From Hyalella azteca (taxonomy: Eukaryota > Arthropoda > Malacostraca > Amphipoda > Hyalellidae): a stretch of DNA of 64,000 nucleotides. The notes below the pieces were generated by a model. It was given only the letters and a program-made list of their open reading frames with translations. It had not been told where the DNA came from and made no database searches. Positions 10,516 through 22,280 of the stretch are shown here, one piece after another (the stretch's first letter is position 1; every line of letters begins with the position of its first letter). The DNA lies in NCBI RefSeq assembly GCF_000764305.2, contig NW_025936150.1, forward strand, positions 23,567 to 87,566, in the 5' to 3' direction. The position numbers and the translations under genes are program-made.

Positions 10516-12224
10516 CTGTTGAAATAATTTCCAGTGTTATTTATGATTGTGTGGAATAAATAGATTCCAAGGTAAAAAATTTACCAAAATTTCATTTCAG
10601 GACAGAAAATAATTGTCAACACGATAATTCAATACACATAAGTGTAGATATCAACTGAGATGAATTCGTTCGTGTTAAAAGAACGAGAAAAATGAACTGT
10701 TCAAAAATTACTTGACTTGAAGTTCGTATTTAAATTAAAGAGATCGGACAGCTGATGGAAAACACGAAGCAACTATCAAATAAATAAAATTGATCTCGTT
10801 TTTAAACTGATTAATTCCTATGAAATCTCTTCGCCACTTACTTGGCATGAGGGTAAAATTTGTTCACCATTTCTTGGAACTTTGTCATAGTGTTGGCCGA
10901 CAGGCGGTAGGCACCGTCCATTGGAAAACAAACGACCTCGACGTTCTCATCCGCCACTTCTTGAACGCATTTTATTGTGTCTGAATCTTCCGAGATGCTT
11001 AGATTCCTGCATGCCACTTCAGTCTGTCTAGGTTCAAGTTTTGCAGACGTCTCATCAATTGCGTCAGTTGGCCTGTGACCGAACGCAACTGCTGATACCG
11101 AGTGAATTCCGGTTAATTCGAAACTATTTTCGCTAGGCAATAAATTATTCAGAGCCTCTGCGTCATTTGTACGTTTTTCGGTATAATCTTCATGAGTACG
11201 TAAATCGGACAATGTCCTGTCTCTTACTGCACCATATTTTTGGTCAGAGGTACATGGTTCGAGTTTTGTTTCATCATCATTGTTGCCGAGAATGGGACAC
11301 TTAGCGCCTACATCGCCTCCTGTTTCTTTCACGAACTCGTAGTCGCTCTCGTGAACGGGACTTATCGGAAGGATTTTTTTCTCGATATTTTCGGCAAGTG
11401 AAGCCTCATCCTGCCTGTGGACATGTGAGACGGGCTTGATGGGCTTCTTGTTGCTGGTGAGGATGTAGATGATGCCGAGGTCTTCGTCAGCACGCCAATC
11501 TACGTACTGGACGCGGTAATCTAAAAATGGACACAAGCAAATTAATTTTATCTAATAATGGATACAATAAAATTAATTGTAATTCAACATAAAATTGATA
11601 ATCAATCAGCCACGTAAGCTTTAGTACTAATATAAGATCTAACGTTATGATTCTACTATTATCAATAAATTTACAATTAATCAGCCACATCAGCTTTATT
11701 ATTAAAATAAGATCTAAAGTTATGATTCAACTGTGATCAACAGGCATCATACCTTCACACAGAGACATGTAGAGTCTGAAACTGCGGCCAATTGATGTCT
11801 CTGAACAGCATTTGGTCGCCAGCATCTCATTCAACTGTAAAATAAGTTAGATTAAAATAATTTTAGACGCAGGAAATTATTGCTATGCCACATATGTCGG
11901 ATTTTGTATTGGGCCACATTCCGCACAGCATCTCACCTGCTAGCAGATAAAAGATAAATCTATGTGAAATTCGTCACAAAATTTGCTTCCTAGTAATGAA
12001 AAAAAATTCTTGACATAAAACGCAATAAAAAATTCAAAACTATCCCCATAATGATTATATAATGAACAATATTTTCATAATCGTTACCTATTGAAATTCT
12101 GACAAATGAATTTTACATCGACATTGTCAAGATTTGCAAGGGGTTTTCCACTCTTATCTTAATTTCCTTTTACTCACTCCTCGGTCACAATACTCACCAC
12201 AGGATGGTTGAGATACGAAGTCAT
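10020..12224 (-). CDS. Unrecognised 427-residue protein, 4 exons
   Basis: The spliced model on the minus strand is 12224-12198, 11834-11754, 11520-10842 and 10515-10020. All junctions are GT/AG and the phases agree (0, 1, 2). The product starts MTSYLNHPV and has a compact conserved-looking N-terminal part (residues 10-60, with RSFRLYMSLCEDYRVQYVDW). A long acidic, probably disordered middle follows, then a second ordered-looking patch (residues about 245-280, ending EHWLVLGNY), a basic KRRRR cluster at 296-300 that could be a nuclear localisation signal, and a low-complexity tail ending in Trp-Asp. A short motif recurs three times: VVCFPMDGAY (232), VVCFPEAY (322) and LVCYPEAY (363). No signal peptide or membrane segment. 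I do not recognise the family. It lies tail to tail with the CCP/EGF gene and shares its strand with TRNT1. Confidence 0.7.
10842..11520 (-). CDS. 427-residue protein gene, exon 3
   Basis: Acceptor tttttag, 679 bases open throughout, donor AA|GTAAGT. It encodes YRVQYVDWRADEDLG, an acidic middle and the first VVCFP motif, ending in the conserved-looking KFYPHA patch. Confidence 0.8.
11754..11834 (-). CDS. 427-residue protein gene, exon 2
   Basis: Acceptor ttttacag, then LNEMLATKCCSETSIGRSF and onward to LCE, with donor G|GTATGA (phase 1). The single G joins AT of exon 3 to give Asp. Confidence 0.7.
12198..12224 (-). CDS. 427-residue protein gene, exon 1 (coding part)
   Basis: ATG at 12224 followed by eight codons to GTG|GTGAGT. 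Phase 0. Chosen because it joins in frame to the acceptor before 11834. The start Met is the only one in the exon. Confidence 0.6.
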
Positions 12225-12767
12225 GTCCGCGAGACCGATAGCCGGTCAGCTGCAGCCTCTCTCAACCTATTTTATACTTGAACGAAACATAATTATGCTT
12301 AATTTCTCATGGCTGCCAGGCTGAATGTGGTCACTTTTAAACGCAAGCGAACTTTGGGAAAATGCTCGAGTTCAAATTTGTTCACCTTTAAACGCAAATT
12401 TGCTAATATGCTTAACTTCTCACCTCAAACGCAATAAAGCTATGCTTTTGATTCAAAGCGATCACCTTTACCAAACTTTACAGATACAGTATAAGGTTAA
12501 GCAGATCAACTTTATTTCCTATAGCCTAGTCCGTTAATTTTTAAAAAAATTGTACAAGAAGTACGTTAAAAATGAATAATGGAGTAAATTAGTATGACTT
12601 CAACGACGAAGATCTAAAATTAAAAATAATAATTTGATTAAATTGAAGTAAGTCTCGCAATTAAGCTCGGGCTGCCCGGGGTACGCAACGTCCCCCAAGA
12701 AACTGCGATGAGGATACCACACTCATCGCGGCATCCCCCTGGGGGTCCGTATAAACGAATGATTTCT

Positions 12768-12920
12768 AGCGCATTTTCTCATTTATGGAAAAAATGCGCT
12801 ATTGTGCTCGTCATGTCCGTCCATCTCTTCGTCCGTCTGTCTGTGACTTCACATTGTCGTCGATTTTGAGAAAATGCGCTCTTTGTCACTCACTGCAGTG
12901 AGTACTGAGTTATATTTTCT
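12768..12920 (+). repeat. Dispersed repeat, family A copy 2
   Basis: Full-length copy with intact 13-bp internal inverted repeat AGCGCATTTTCTC / GAGAAAATGCGCT and the ACTCACTGCAGTGAGT palindrome. Sits just past the 3' end of TRNT1. Confidence 0.9.
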
Positions 12921-12981
12921 AATAATCGTAATGCCAAAGATGATTTTATGCTGTATTTTGGGGATGAAGTAAACAACAAAT

Positions 12982-14256
12982 TCATTTCTTCTTGCCTTTA
13001 CTGACTACCTGAACAGTGGCTTGTATTTCATCAACACGCGATAGAAGCTCTTCCTCCGAGTAGGTGAAATTCGACTTTTTCCAAATCTCAAAAAGTTCTT
13101 TGGTCACGAGACGAGTTTTCCTTTTGTCGTCTAGTTTAGCAACCAAGGCTCCACCGCTGACAGGGAACACTGGCAGAACCCAGTCCCTGAATTCCTCCAG
13201 CATCTTCATCTGGCATGAGTACTTGAGAAGTTCTTCGACGCGTTGCCTCGCCAATTTGTCATAAACTTTCAAGTCTATCACGAGGTCCGCCAATAGGTCC
13301 TGGACTATTTTAACGTCTTTGGCTGCGATAACGGCATCACGATTATCTAAGATAAAAATCAAAAGCTCGCGCTCTTTTTTTGAACACTTGACGCGCGCGA
13401 TGAAATTGAATGCGTCGTCGGCGTTAGAAAATCCCGCTGCGATGACAGTCATGGGCGACAACTCGCGCGTGTCCACACCACACGAAGAGCATCGATCGAA
13501 CAAAGACTTGCACGCCAAGCCAGAGAAGTCATCAGGCAGGCCAATGTAGGGGCCAAGTTTACAATCGACCATTTTCTGGAGTAGTTCTCCACCGTAGTTG
13601 CCAGTGACGATCTTCTGCAACTCAGTCCAAATTCTCTCTCCTGATATTCGACTGAGGCCTCCAGCATTACGAGTGATGGATTCTAGAACAGATTCAGAAT
13701 GATCATCAGGAGACTTGGCGATGCGTCCGTAGAAACGGAAATACCGCAATATTCGTAGGTAATCTTCTTGTATGCGAGTGTCGGGGTCACCCACGAACTC
13801 AACTCTATGCTCGTCAAGATGGCGCTTGCCATCAAAGTAATCATATACGGTGCCGTCCATGCCCATGAACATGGAATTAATAGTAAGGTCACGACGATTG
13901 GCGTCTAAATACCAATCTTTCGTGAAACGCACCACTGCATGGCGACCATCTGTCTTGATATCAATTCGTAATGTGGTGCACTCGAAGTTCTCATCGTCTA
14001 TCCTGGCCGTGATGGTACCGTGTTTCTCGCCGGTCTCATTGATCATACGCACGCCTTCCTCTTCGAACATCTTCTTCATCTCGTCAGGGGTGGCAGTTGT
14101 CGCGAAATCCAAGTCATGAGGAACAAGGCCACTCAAAAGATCCCTCACAGCACCTCCTGCCACCCTCAGCTCGTGTTGATGTTTGGCAAAGATGCTGGAG
14201 AGCTGCTGAACGGCCGGCCGCAGCACCAGCGACAGCTCAGCGTCCGAGACTTTCAT
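12982..14256 (-). CDS. TRNT1: CCA tRNA nucleotidyltransferase (TRNT1)
   Basis: A 424-codon open frame for the class II CCA-adding enzyme, which adds CCA to the 3' end of cytosolic and mitochondrial tRNAs. The family motifs are plain: GGAVRDLL (34-41) binding the nucleotide, catalytic Asp pair in PHDLDFATTATP (48 and 50), RRDLTINSM (121-129), and the template-region motif starting EDYLRILRYFRF (164-175), then RISGERIWTELQ. The start at 14256 follows the family pattern of Met-Lys shortly after the mitochondrial leader. Just upstream is a good acceptor (catttcag, then TTG TAC ACG ATG), so a separate 5' exon with a mitochondrial targeting sequence is likely; I could not identify it. The frame also stays open upstream to a Met at 14394, but that part crosses the acceptor and looks intronic. 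Length is close to the roughly 430 residues usual in animals. No intron interrupts the core. Confidence 0.95.
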   Translation of the reverse strand: MKVSDAELSLVLRPAVQQLSSIFAKHQHELRVAGGAVRDLLSGLVPHDLDFATTATPDEMKKMFEEEGVRMINETGEKHGTITARIDDENFECTTLRIDIKTDGRHAVVRFTKDWYLDANRRDLTINSMFMGMDGTVYDYFDGKRHLDEHRVEFVGDPDTRIQEDYLRILRYFRFYGRIAKSPDDHSESVLESITRNAGGLSRISGERIWTELQKIVTGNYGGELLQKMVDCKLGPYIGLPDDFSGLACKSLFDRCSSCGVDTRELSPMTVIAAGFSNADDAFNFIARVKCSKKERELLIFILDNRDAVIAAKDVKIVQDLLADLVIDLKVYDKLARQRVEELLKYSCQMKMLEEFRDWVLPVFPVSGGALVAKLDDKRKTRLVTKELFEIWKKSNFTYSEEELLSRVDEIQATVQVVSKGKKK

Positions 14257-14570
14257 CGTGTACAACTGAAATGAGAAATATTGACAACTATACCAAAATA
14301 TTTCATCACGGTCATTAAATATTATAGTGCAAAGATGCTTCATGAGTAGTCGCTTTCCTGCCTTGCTAAATTTTTCCTTAATTTTTTCGGACAAATTCGC
14401 CGATTTAGTTTTTTGAATTGCGTTGGCAGGGGAAAACTTATGATGGCTTTAATTTCTTATTAAATTGTAAATAGTACGAAAAAAATAAAATGTAATTTTT
14501 ATACCGGAACCTTCAGATATACTAATATATATTGAGTTATAGGCCTTTTTTGTACGCGGACTTGGCCGTT

Positions 14571-14715
14571 TTTAGCACATTTTCTCATTTATGGAAAAAA
14601 CGCACTATTGTGCTCGCCATGTCCGTCTGTCTGTCCGTCCGTGACCTCAAGTTTTCGTCGACGAGAAAATGCGCTCTCTGTCACTCACTGCAGTCAGTAC
14701 TGAGTTATATTTTTT
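14571..14715 (+). repeat. Dispersed repeat, family A copy 3
   Basis: Same order of blocks as the other copies, upstream of TRNT1; AGCACATTTTCTC start and GAGTTATATTTTTT end. Confidence 0.9.
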
Positions 14716-16995
14716 GCTGATTTTGCGACTCGCCCTACGTTCTGCTTCACGTTTGGCGAGTAGTCTGGCCCGCATGGGCCAAACGTCAAACTGCATGGCC
14801 TACATTACATTTGTCGACACTGTTGTTCTGGTAATTTGTAGTTTAGCAGGCGATGATTATTTATTAACGGAGGTATAGGTTATTGAGATAGATTCATGCA
14901 TCAATTTATGATAGTTTGCATAATATGTGAAGTGATACGAAATGATGCTAACAAAGACTACTCCATCATATACTGTACATAAGAGAAATACTTTATTTTT
15001 GTACAGTATACCGCGTCCAGCTGTACGTACTTTACAAATTAAGCCCGCCACCTCGTCTCATTACAGAGACCTGTTACCGATATGGATGCTCGACAATAAT
15101 TATTGTATCATAAGTTTATCAGTTAACATTTGTTGAGAATTTCCATAAAACCCACTTCAACTCTATGATCATCACGGGTGCTCAGTACCGCAATTATTTC
15201 TGAGTATGTGTCATAGTCTTGAGGGGAGGAGCATGTAAGTCAAAAATCGGAAATTTTGGATTTTCCGGTTTCTTGGCTGCTCATTTGTAGCTGCTAAAAA
15301 AGCGCGTTTAAAGCAGCAATTCGCATGTATGTGCGTGCTCTAGTTTTTACGTAAAGAAATTCCAAAATAATATAAAATGAACATTTTTTAACAATATGTA
15401 CTTAGATTTCTATAAATTGAATCTGTATTTATAGATCATTAGGCTCCTTAGTTGCAAGTGTTCGCACTTGTTTGATAGCTACAAACAAGACGTGTTCAAC
15501 AAAGCAAATACCAAGGATGTACATGCAATAATTTTTGTGTAAGGCTGTTTTTACCTTTTGAAAATAACTATTTTATAACGATACTTACAAATTTTCATTT
15601 AAAATGGTATGTATAGACCATTATTTGCATTAATTGCAAAGTGTTTGCACTCGTTTGAAAGCTACAAACGATGAGCGTTCAGGAAAACAAATACCACGGA
15701 TGTACATGCGATGTTTTTTGGGTTAGACCGTTTTAAACTTATGTTAAATAAGCATTTTTTATTTGTATTAATGTAAAAAAGTCACAGTAAGTGTACAGAC
15801 GCGTGCTGGTACCCTAAATGCAACCAATTGGCACTGGGAACGCTTGGGCTAATATATCAAGCAATTTTTTTGGCATATTCTTATTTTTTCAACAAATTTT
15901 ACTTATTTGGCTCTCCTGAACAACTAAAATTTCCATATTACGCCATCTTAAGAATTTATCCCCTCCGATGATTTTCAAGCTACAGCATTGAGAGAGGTAC
16001 CATTCGATTTGTAAATAAAATCTCTATAGAGCATCAGGCCATTTCATTCGATTTTTATTTTGTTTTGATTATATATTGAAAAAATGGGGGGAGGGGTAAA
16101 AACTAAACAAATCAGAAAAAAAAATAAAAAAATTAAGGAACGATCTTTAGATATGGTTTTTACGCATCGAACGATATGTCTCTCGATGTTGAAGCTTGAA
16201 AATCCTAAGAGGAGATAGATTTCTAAAGTACCCCTTTTTCCGTTTTTTATGAATTTAACGTTTTCTTTAATTTTTTCAAAAAATTTGCATAAACAAAAAT
16301 GTCATTGATTTATATTTTACATATGTGCACCAAGTTTCATAATGATCCGTTCGTAAATAAAAAAGTTTTTTTAGGACCGACATGCTCCCCTTAAATTTAC
16401 TAGTTACGCTTCAGTTTAAAATTGGTTTTGTTGAATTTTTGTCGGTATCAGTCAGTTACTAATTGATTGCTTCAAACTAAAAATTGTAGATGTGTTCTGG
16501 TATGCTCTGTTTAATTACGCCTTAAAAGCTGGTAACCTTCTATAAGCGGGAGTGATCCAAAAAGCTGACAATCATCTTTCAAGATTTTGAATCTTCAAAA
16601 CAATTTTAAAGGAGAGACCTAAACTGAAGTCTAATACGAAGACAATAATTCATAAATCTTTCATGTCGACAGTCACTATCTTGTTTTTAGGTCGAAACTG
16701 AATTTGATTACAAATCTTGCTACCGATGGTATAATTACTGTGTTCGCTGGCTCGTACTATAGGCTACCACTACAATCTGAACATACACCAAATCTAAACG
16801 CTATGCACCCTCAAGGGGACATTTGTCGTGTGGTTCCTGTCAGAAGTCCGATATTATTTTGCTTCCCGATGGCATTGTTCCTGAGCGCTCCACCACTGAG
16901 CTCGCGGTGTGAGAACTCTTGTTCGAGTGTCTTCCTTTCTGTTGCTTTTCACCTGTCCCTCCTTGTCACCTGCCCCTCCTTGCCAACTGTCCATC
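14716..16995. other. AT-rich stretch without a recognisable gene
   Basis: Holds two diverged copies of a ~180-bp block (near 15428 and 15600) sharing GCTACAAAC and GGATGTACATGC. Imperfect inverted ends AGGAGCATGT (near 15231) and ACATGCTCCCCT (near 16380) might bound a ~1.15-kb element. No coding capacity seen. Confidence 0.4.
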
Positions 16996-16996
16996 N
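16996..16996. other. Single N (assembly gap or ambiguous base)
   Basis: A lone N at the exact left edge of a short tandem array (AGATCTACATCTATGTACAT), suggesting a join between scaffold pieces. Confidence 0.9.
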
Positions 16997-17190
16997 AGAT
17001 CTACATCTATGTACATCTACAGAATCAAAAGTTTCATTTATTTGCTCCATAGATCTACATCTATGTACATCTACAGAATCAAAAGTTTCATTCAATTGCT
17101 CCATAGATCTACAACTATGTACATCTACAGAATCAAAAGTTTCATTTAAGTAATCCTTAGACCTACATCTATGTTCATCTACATCTGTTA
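16997..17190. repeat. 54-bp tandem repeat, ~3.5 copies
   Basis: Unit contains AGATCTACATCTATGTACAT, CTACAGAATC and AAAAGTTTCATT; copies become more diverged to the right. Confidence 0.9.
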
Positions 17191-17320
17191 AACTCCTTTA
17201 ATTACGTACTCTGGGAGATGTACTCTTGTGCCTACAGCTCCTGCATTGAAGATGTAATGTAAGTGTACTCCGGAAATGTATAAGAAGTATTTCTGATAAA
17301 GATAATAAGTACTCTATTTT

Positions 17321-17467
17321 TAGCGCATTTTCTCATTTATGGAAAAAATGCACTATTGTGCTCGCCATGTCCGTCCGTCTGTCCGTCCGTCCGTGACTTC
17401 ACGTTTTCGTCGACGAGAAAATGCGCTCTCTGTCACTCACTGCAGTGAGTACAGAGTTATATTTTTT
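17321..17467 (+). repeat. Dispersed repeat, family A copy 4
   Basis: Near-consensus copy with the 13-bp inverted repeat and CACTGCAGTG palindrome. Confidence 0.9.
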
Positions 17468-17678
17468 CCATAAGATCATGCAGGTCGCAATATTCCATAT
17501 ACGGTTTATCTAAGTTCACCAAATCTTTCCTACAATTTCGGCCCCCACAGAAGTGACAAAAACTTATCCAAATAAAGATGAACTTTTTATTATTCAGTGG
17601 GCCTACCTGAACTAACTTGGCCCGGCAAAAGAGCGTATTACTTCTACGTTCACTCTCTGCTCGTAATATGGATAAATA

Positions 17679-17850
17679 AATATAACTCAGTACTCGATCA
17701 CAGCAGTGAGTGACAGAGAGCGCATTTTCTCGTCGACGAAAACTTGAGGTCACGGACAGACGGACGGATAGACAGATGGACGGACGGACAGACGGACATG
17801 ACGAGCACAATAGGGCATTTTTTCCATAAACGAGAAAATGCGCTAAAAAT
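17679..17850 (-). repeat. Dispersed repeat, family A copy 5
   Basis: Reverse orientation, facing copy 4 across ~210 bp. Contains an expanded GGACGGACAGAC tract. Confidence 0.9.
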
Positions 17851-17859
17851 AAATCTAAG

Positions 17860-18047
17860 TGCTCACTGCAGTGAGTGACAGAGAGCGCATTTTCTCGTCG
17901 ACGAAAACATGAAATCACGGACAGACGGACGGACAGACGGACGAACAGACAGACGGACAGACAGACGGACAGACGGACGGACAGACGGACGGACATGACG
18001 AGCACAATGGTGCATTTTCTCCCATAAATGAGAAAATGCCCTAAAAA
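17860..18047 (-). repeat. Dispersed repeat, family A copy 6
   Basis: Reverse orientation, adjacent to copy 5 in the same direction; its internal GGACAGACGGAC tract is longer than in copy 4. Confidence 0.9.
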
Positions 18048-18836
18048 GTGTGTCAGTATTAGGACAAAATGACACATACATTTTTCTGAGGTCATCGCGC
18101 GATTCCAGCGGCAACGGGCCATCCTGGCACCCCTCCAAGCCTTCGTCATGCATAGCTTCCTGTCACTAAGCGGAAAGACCTAACCAAATACCTACAGAAG
18201 AACTTAAATAACAACCAATTTATTTGATCGTCTTGGAAAATTTTTATTCGTACGAGGGAATCTATGAATAAATGACCATCCCGCCACGGTCACCAAATAC
18301 CTGCAGCCGAATTTAAATAACAATCAATTTATTTGATCTTCTTGGAAAATTTTTCTTCGTACGTGTAAATCGATGAATAAATGACTGCCACAGTCAGCTT
18401 GTACTATAAACCTACGGGAAATTAGACACTAGGAATTATGATACAAAATGATCGGAAGGTGCGTTAATTAATGCATTCTAGAACAGATTGAGAAGAACAT
18501 CAGGCTCTGAATATTAAGATGATTCGATATTTTTTAGTGTCGCATGTTGTCGGCAAGCCCTAATAATATTTTTGCTGGTAAAATATTTTAAACTTAATTG
18601 AATTTGCCTTGATCAAAATTTGTGGTTACTTTTGCATGGAAAATACTCTCAACTCATGGGTTTCACCTGAAAAATAATTTCATCTCAAAAGGTGCATCTG
18701 AAAATTACTTTCATCTCAATACTTTTACCTCGAAAAGACTTTCTGCTCAATATTTTCGCCTGGCAAATACATTACCTTAATACATTTGTCTGAAAAATAC
18801 GTTCACCTCTATATTTTACAATTTTATTTAACTTAA

Positions 18837-18942
18837 TCAACACAGAAGTGTCTAAGCCAGCTGGATGGCAGGTGTTATCAACACAGAAGTGTCAAAGCCA
18901 GCTGGATGGCAGGTGTTATCAACACAGAAGTGTCTAAGCCGA
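18837..18942. repeat. 41-bp tandem repeat, 2.5 copies
   Basis: Unit includes ATCAACACAGAAGTGTC and GCCAGCTGGATGGCAGG, nearly identical between copies. Confidence 0.9.
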
Positions 18943-19164
18943 TGGTAAAGTGGATAGCTAACCTCTGATGAATCACCGGCTTGTGAAAGGTTCATCAACT
19001 TGTAACTCAAATGAAATCAACTTTTTTTTACTTTTGCTATTCAAATCAACTCATTAATTTGTATTAATTTGTATTAGCAAACCGTGAGTTAAGCTATAGG
19101 AACACATATTCGGGTTCAGTGATTCACATGCACCTTAAAATAAATTAATTTTCAGGTTGACTTA

Positions 19165-20000
19165 TTGTAGCTGGTAAAAAATATAGAATTTTCATGTATA
19201 CCTTGAATTAATTCACATATAATAGAATATAGAAGAAATATAAAAATGTTATATACCTTGAATCGTATTTTCATATATACATTGAATTAATACACATAAT
19301 ATAGAATATAGAATAAATATGAAAATGTTATATACCTTGAATTAATTCGCATATAATTGAATATAGAAGAAATATAAAAATGTTATATACCTTGAATTAA
19401 TTCACATATAATAGAATATAAAATAAATATAAAATGTTATATACCTTGAATTAATTCACATATAATTGCATATAGAATAAATATAAAAATGTTATATACC
19501 TTGAATTAATTCAGATATGTATAATAGAATATAGAAGAAATATAAAATGTTATATACCTTGAATTAATTCACATATAATAGAATATAGAAGAAATATAAA
19601 ATGTTATATACCTTGAATTCATTCACATATAATAGAATATAGAAGAAATATTAAAATGTTATATACCTTGAATTAACTCTCATACCTATAATAGAATATA
19701 GAAGATGTATAGAATGTTATGTACCTTGAATTAATTCACATATAATAGAATATAGAAGAAATATAAAATGCTATATGCCATGAATTAATTCACATGTAAT
19801 AGAATATAAAAGAAATATAAAATGCTATATACCTTGAATTAATTCTCATATAATAGAATGTAGAACGAATATAAAATGTTATATAAAATGCTATATACCT
19901 TGAATTAACTCTCATATAATTGAATATAGAAGATATATAAAATGTTTTATACCTTGAATTAATTCACATATAACAGAATATAGAAGAAATAATAAAATGT
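19165..20000. repeat. AT-rich tandem array, ~55-62-bp unit
   Basis: About 13 copies of a unit with ATATACCTTGAATTAATTCA, then ATAATAGAATATAGAAGAAA. Ends abruptly at a GC-richer sequence near 20001. Confidence 0.9.
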
Positions 20001-20469
20001 TAAGGCCAGCTGGGGGCAGGTGGCCGAAGTCACAGCTGGCTGAGTCGCTTTAAGCTATTGATTAGCTGGCCGACCTTCTGCCTTCACGCCAGCCTTCATC
20101 TCGACGCTTCATCCCATTCACAAACTTCCTGCACGCCATTCACTGACTATATCTCATTCACGTGTCTCATTCATTTAGTTTATATTATGTATTCGTAACA
20201 TTTACTGACTATACTCATCTTATTGCTTTTGTCTTCTCCACAAATACCTTAATTTCGTTCACAAATATCATTCACTTTTTAAAATTAAATTCATTTCATT
20301 CACGGTCTGCATACATGATCATACAATATCCTGTGGTTACTTAATTATAGTCTCATATTAATATCACTTTATTTCCAGCAATTTTCCCGTCAGTAAAACA
20401 ACACGTTCAAAAGATCACACGAAACGTGTTACATTTTCCTTGTTTCAAAATAAAGAGTAGGAGAAAATT

Positions 20470-20775
20470 CTGACTTCCGTATTCTACCTTCCGCATTCTA
20501 CCTTCCGCATTCTGCCTTCCGCATTCTACCTTCCGCATTCTACCTTCTGCGTTCTACCTTCTGCGTTCTTACTTCCTCATTCTACCTTCCGCATTCTATC
20601 CTCCGCATTCTACCTTCCGCATTCTATCTTTCGCGTTCTACCTTCCGCATTCTACCTTCCGCATTCTATCTTTCGCGTTCTACCTTCCGTATTCTTACTT
20701 CCGCATTCTGCCTTCCGCATTCTACCTTCCGCATTCTACCTTCCGCATTCTACCTTCTGCATTCTAACTTCTGCT
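20470..20775. repeat. Tandem array, TTCCGCATTCTACC-type unit
   Basis: About 20 copies of a 14-16-bp unit (CTACCTTCCGCATT) with point variants. Confidence 0.9.
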
Positions 20776-21477
20776 TTATAAAGCAAAATAGCAGTAGACT
20801 TATTCACTACAATGAATATGTTTCAAAAAATTATTCATGATCTGTACGATAATGTTACAAAAGTTCATGTGTTCTCTGTCCTAAAAATACTAGAAATTTT
20901 CCTTTGGGTAAATTGAGAGCAAAAAAAGAGCACTCAAAAATTGGTGCGAATTTATGCAAATTTCGATGTACTTTTTGCCCTCCTGTGGGTCATCCACGCC
21001 CAATTTTACCCGTCGAAAGGGCGTATCAGTGCTACGTGCTTGAAGTGTGTCACTATTGGGACAATATGATCTAATTATTTTCCTGAGTGTGGGTACAGTA
21101 GTTTAATTTGACCCTCTGATAATCTTTAATAAAGTTAAGTACTGCTTTATTTTAATGAAAAAAAATAACTGTTGTTGTGTGTAATACCAGGCTGAGGCAT
21201 TTAATGAAAAATATATATAACTGTTATTCTATAATGCCGGGCTGAGGTAGAGTGAGTATTTACGCATAAAATAATTTATCGGCGTCTTAAGGCTGGCCGG
21301 CGTCTGAGTGTACTCTACTTGATAGATTTAAAGTACACTAAGAAAAATAAATGTGTTGTTTAAATTTTGAAACACTTTCTTACTCACGGCTCACGAAGAG
21401 AGCGGACGTAGCTTTAATGCGTCCTTTTACCGAGCAATGACCAGCACACGAGTAAGAAATGTGTTTATATTGGGACA

Positions 21478-21725
21478 AAGTTTCACTAATTTTTCTTAGT
21501 GTCGGTCAAACTGGGTCAGTTTGACCCACACATGGCAAGAAGTGTGTCGCCATTAAGACAAAGTTCCACTAATTTCTTTGAGTGACGGTCAAACTGGGTC
21601 AGTTTGACCCACACATGGGCAAGAAGTGTGTCGCCATTAAGACAAAGTTCCACTCATTTCTCACAGTGTCGGCAGCAAAGAAGTGTGTCACCTTTAAGAC
21701 AAAGTTCCACTCATTTCTCACAGTG
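21478..21725. repeat. Short tandem duplication of AAGTGTGTCGCCATTAAGAC block
   Basis: Three to four imperfect copies of a segment related to the dispersed GGGTCA-CCTGAC-CAGTTT repeat family found elsewhere in the window. Confidence 0.7.
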
Positions 21726-22094
21726 TCTATATTAGCTCCTCCGATGAGTCACGTGCTTTATCTTTTCACCGTGCTGGATGATCACGGAATTATCTTGTAC
21801 TGCATTGTTAATAAGCATTATTTATTTATTGATCTTCTTATTGATCTAGAGATAATGTGATCGCTTCATGGTGCTCGTAAGGTCAAATTATGTCCGATTT
21901 ATGGCCGATTTATAGCTGACTTATGACCGGCGCGGTAATTCTTCACGTCGCAATCAGTGATTTTCACGCTGAGTGATTTTTAAACATAATAAATATTTAT
22001 ATTATTTCTCGTACGATTATCATACAATATTCAAGATGATCAATCAATGGCATTTATTGATGGGAATTATGCATGAATAGTTCATTGTGAAGAA

Positions 22095-22280
22095 TAACGG
22101 TGCCCTCTTAACGGTACCCTCTTAAAGATACCTTCTTAACGGTACTCTCTTAACGGTACCCTCTTAACGGTACCCTTTTAACGGTACTCTCTTAACGGTG
22201 CCTTCTTAACGGTACCGTCTTAACGGTACCTTCTTAACGGTACCCTCTTAACGGTACCCTCTTAACGGTACTCTCATAAC
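22095..22280. repeat. 14-bp tandem array CTTAACGGTACCCT
   Basis: About 12 copies with single-base variants, flanked by single-copy AT-rich sequence. Confidence 0.95.

Noticed and set aside
14266..14394. Upstream extension of the TRNT1 frame to a Met at 14394
   Set aside because: It crosses a good acceptor (catttcag) and is AT-rich; conserved sequence starts at the Met at 14256.
14700..14796. Minus-strand small frame starting MQFDVWPMRARLLAKREAER upstream of TRNT1
   Set aside because: Basic and tempting as a leader exon, but no convincing donor joins it to the acceptor at 14266-14268, and it runs into a dispersed repeat.
16704..17153. 149-codon plus-strand frame
   Set aside because: Contains an N and ends in a tandem repeat; no recognisable domain or codon bias.
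17457..18149. 230-codon minus-strand frame
   Set aside because: Made of two family A repeat copies with CCGTCTGTC microsatellite ([13 protein letters not shown]).
19165..20000. CRISPR-like regular repeats here and in other arrays
   Set aside because: Units are contiguous and similar throughout, with no unique spacers, in a eukaryotic genome.
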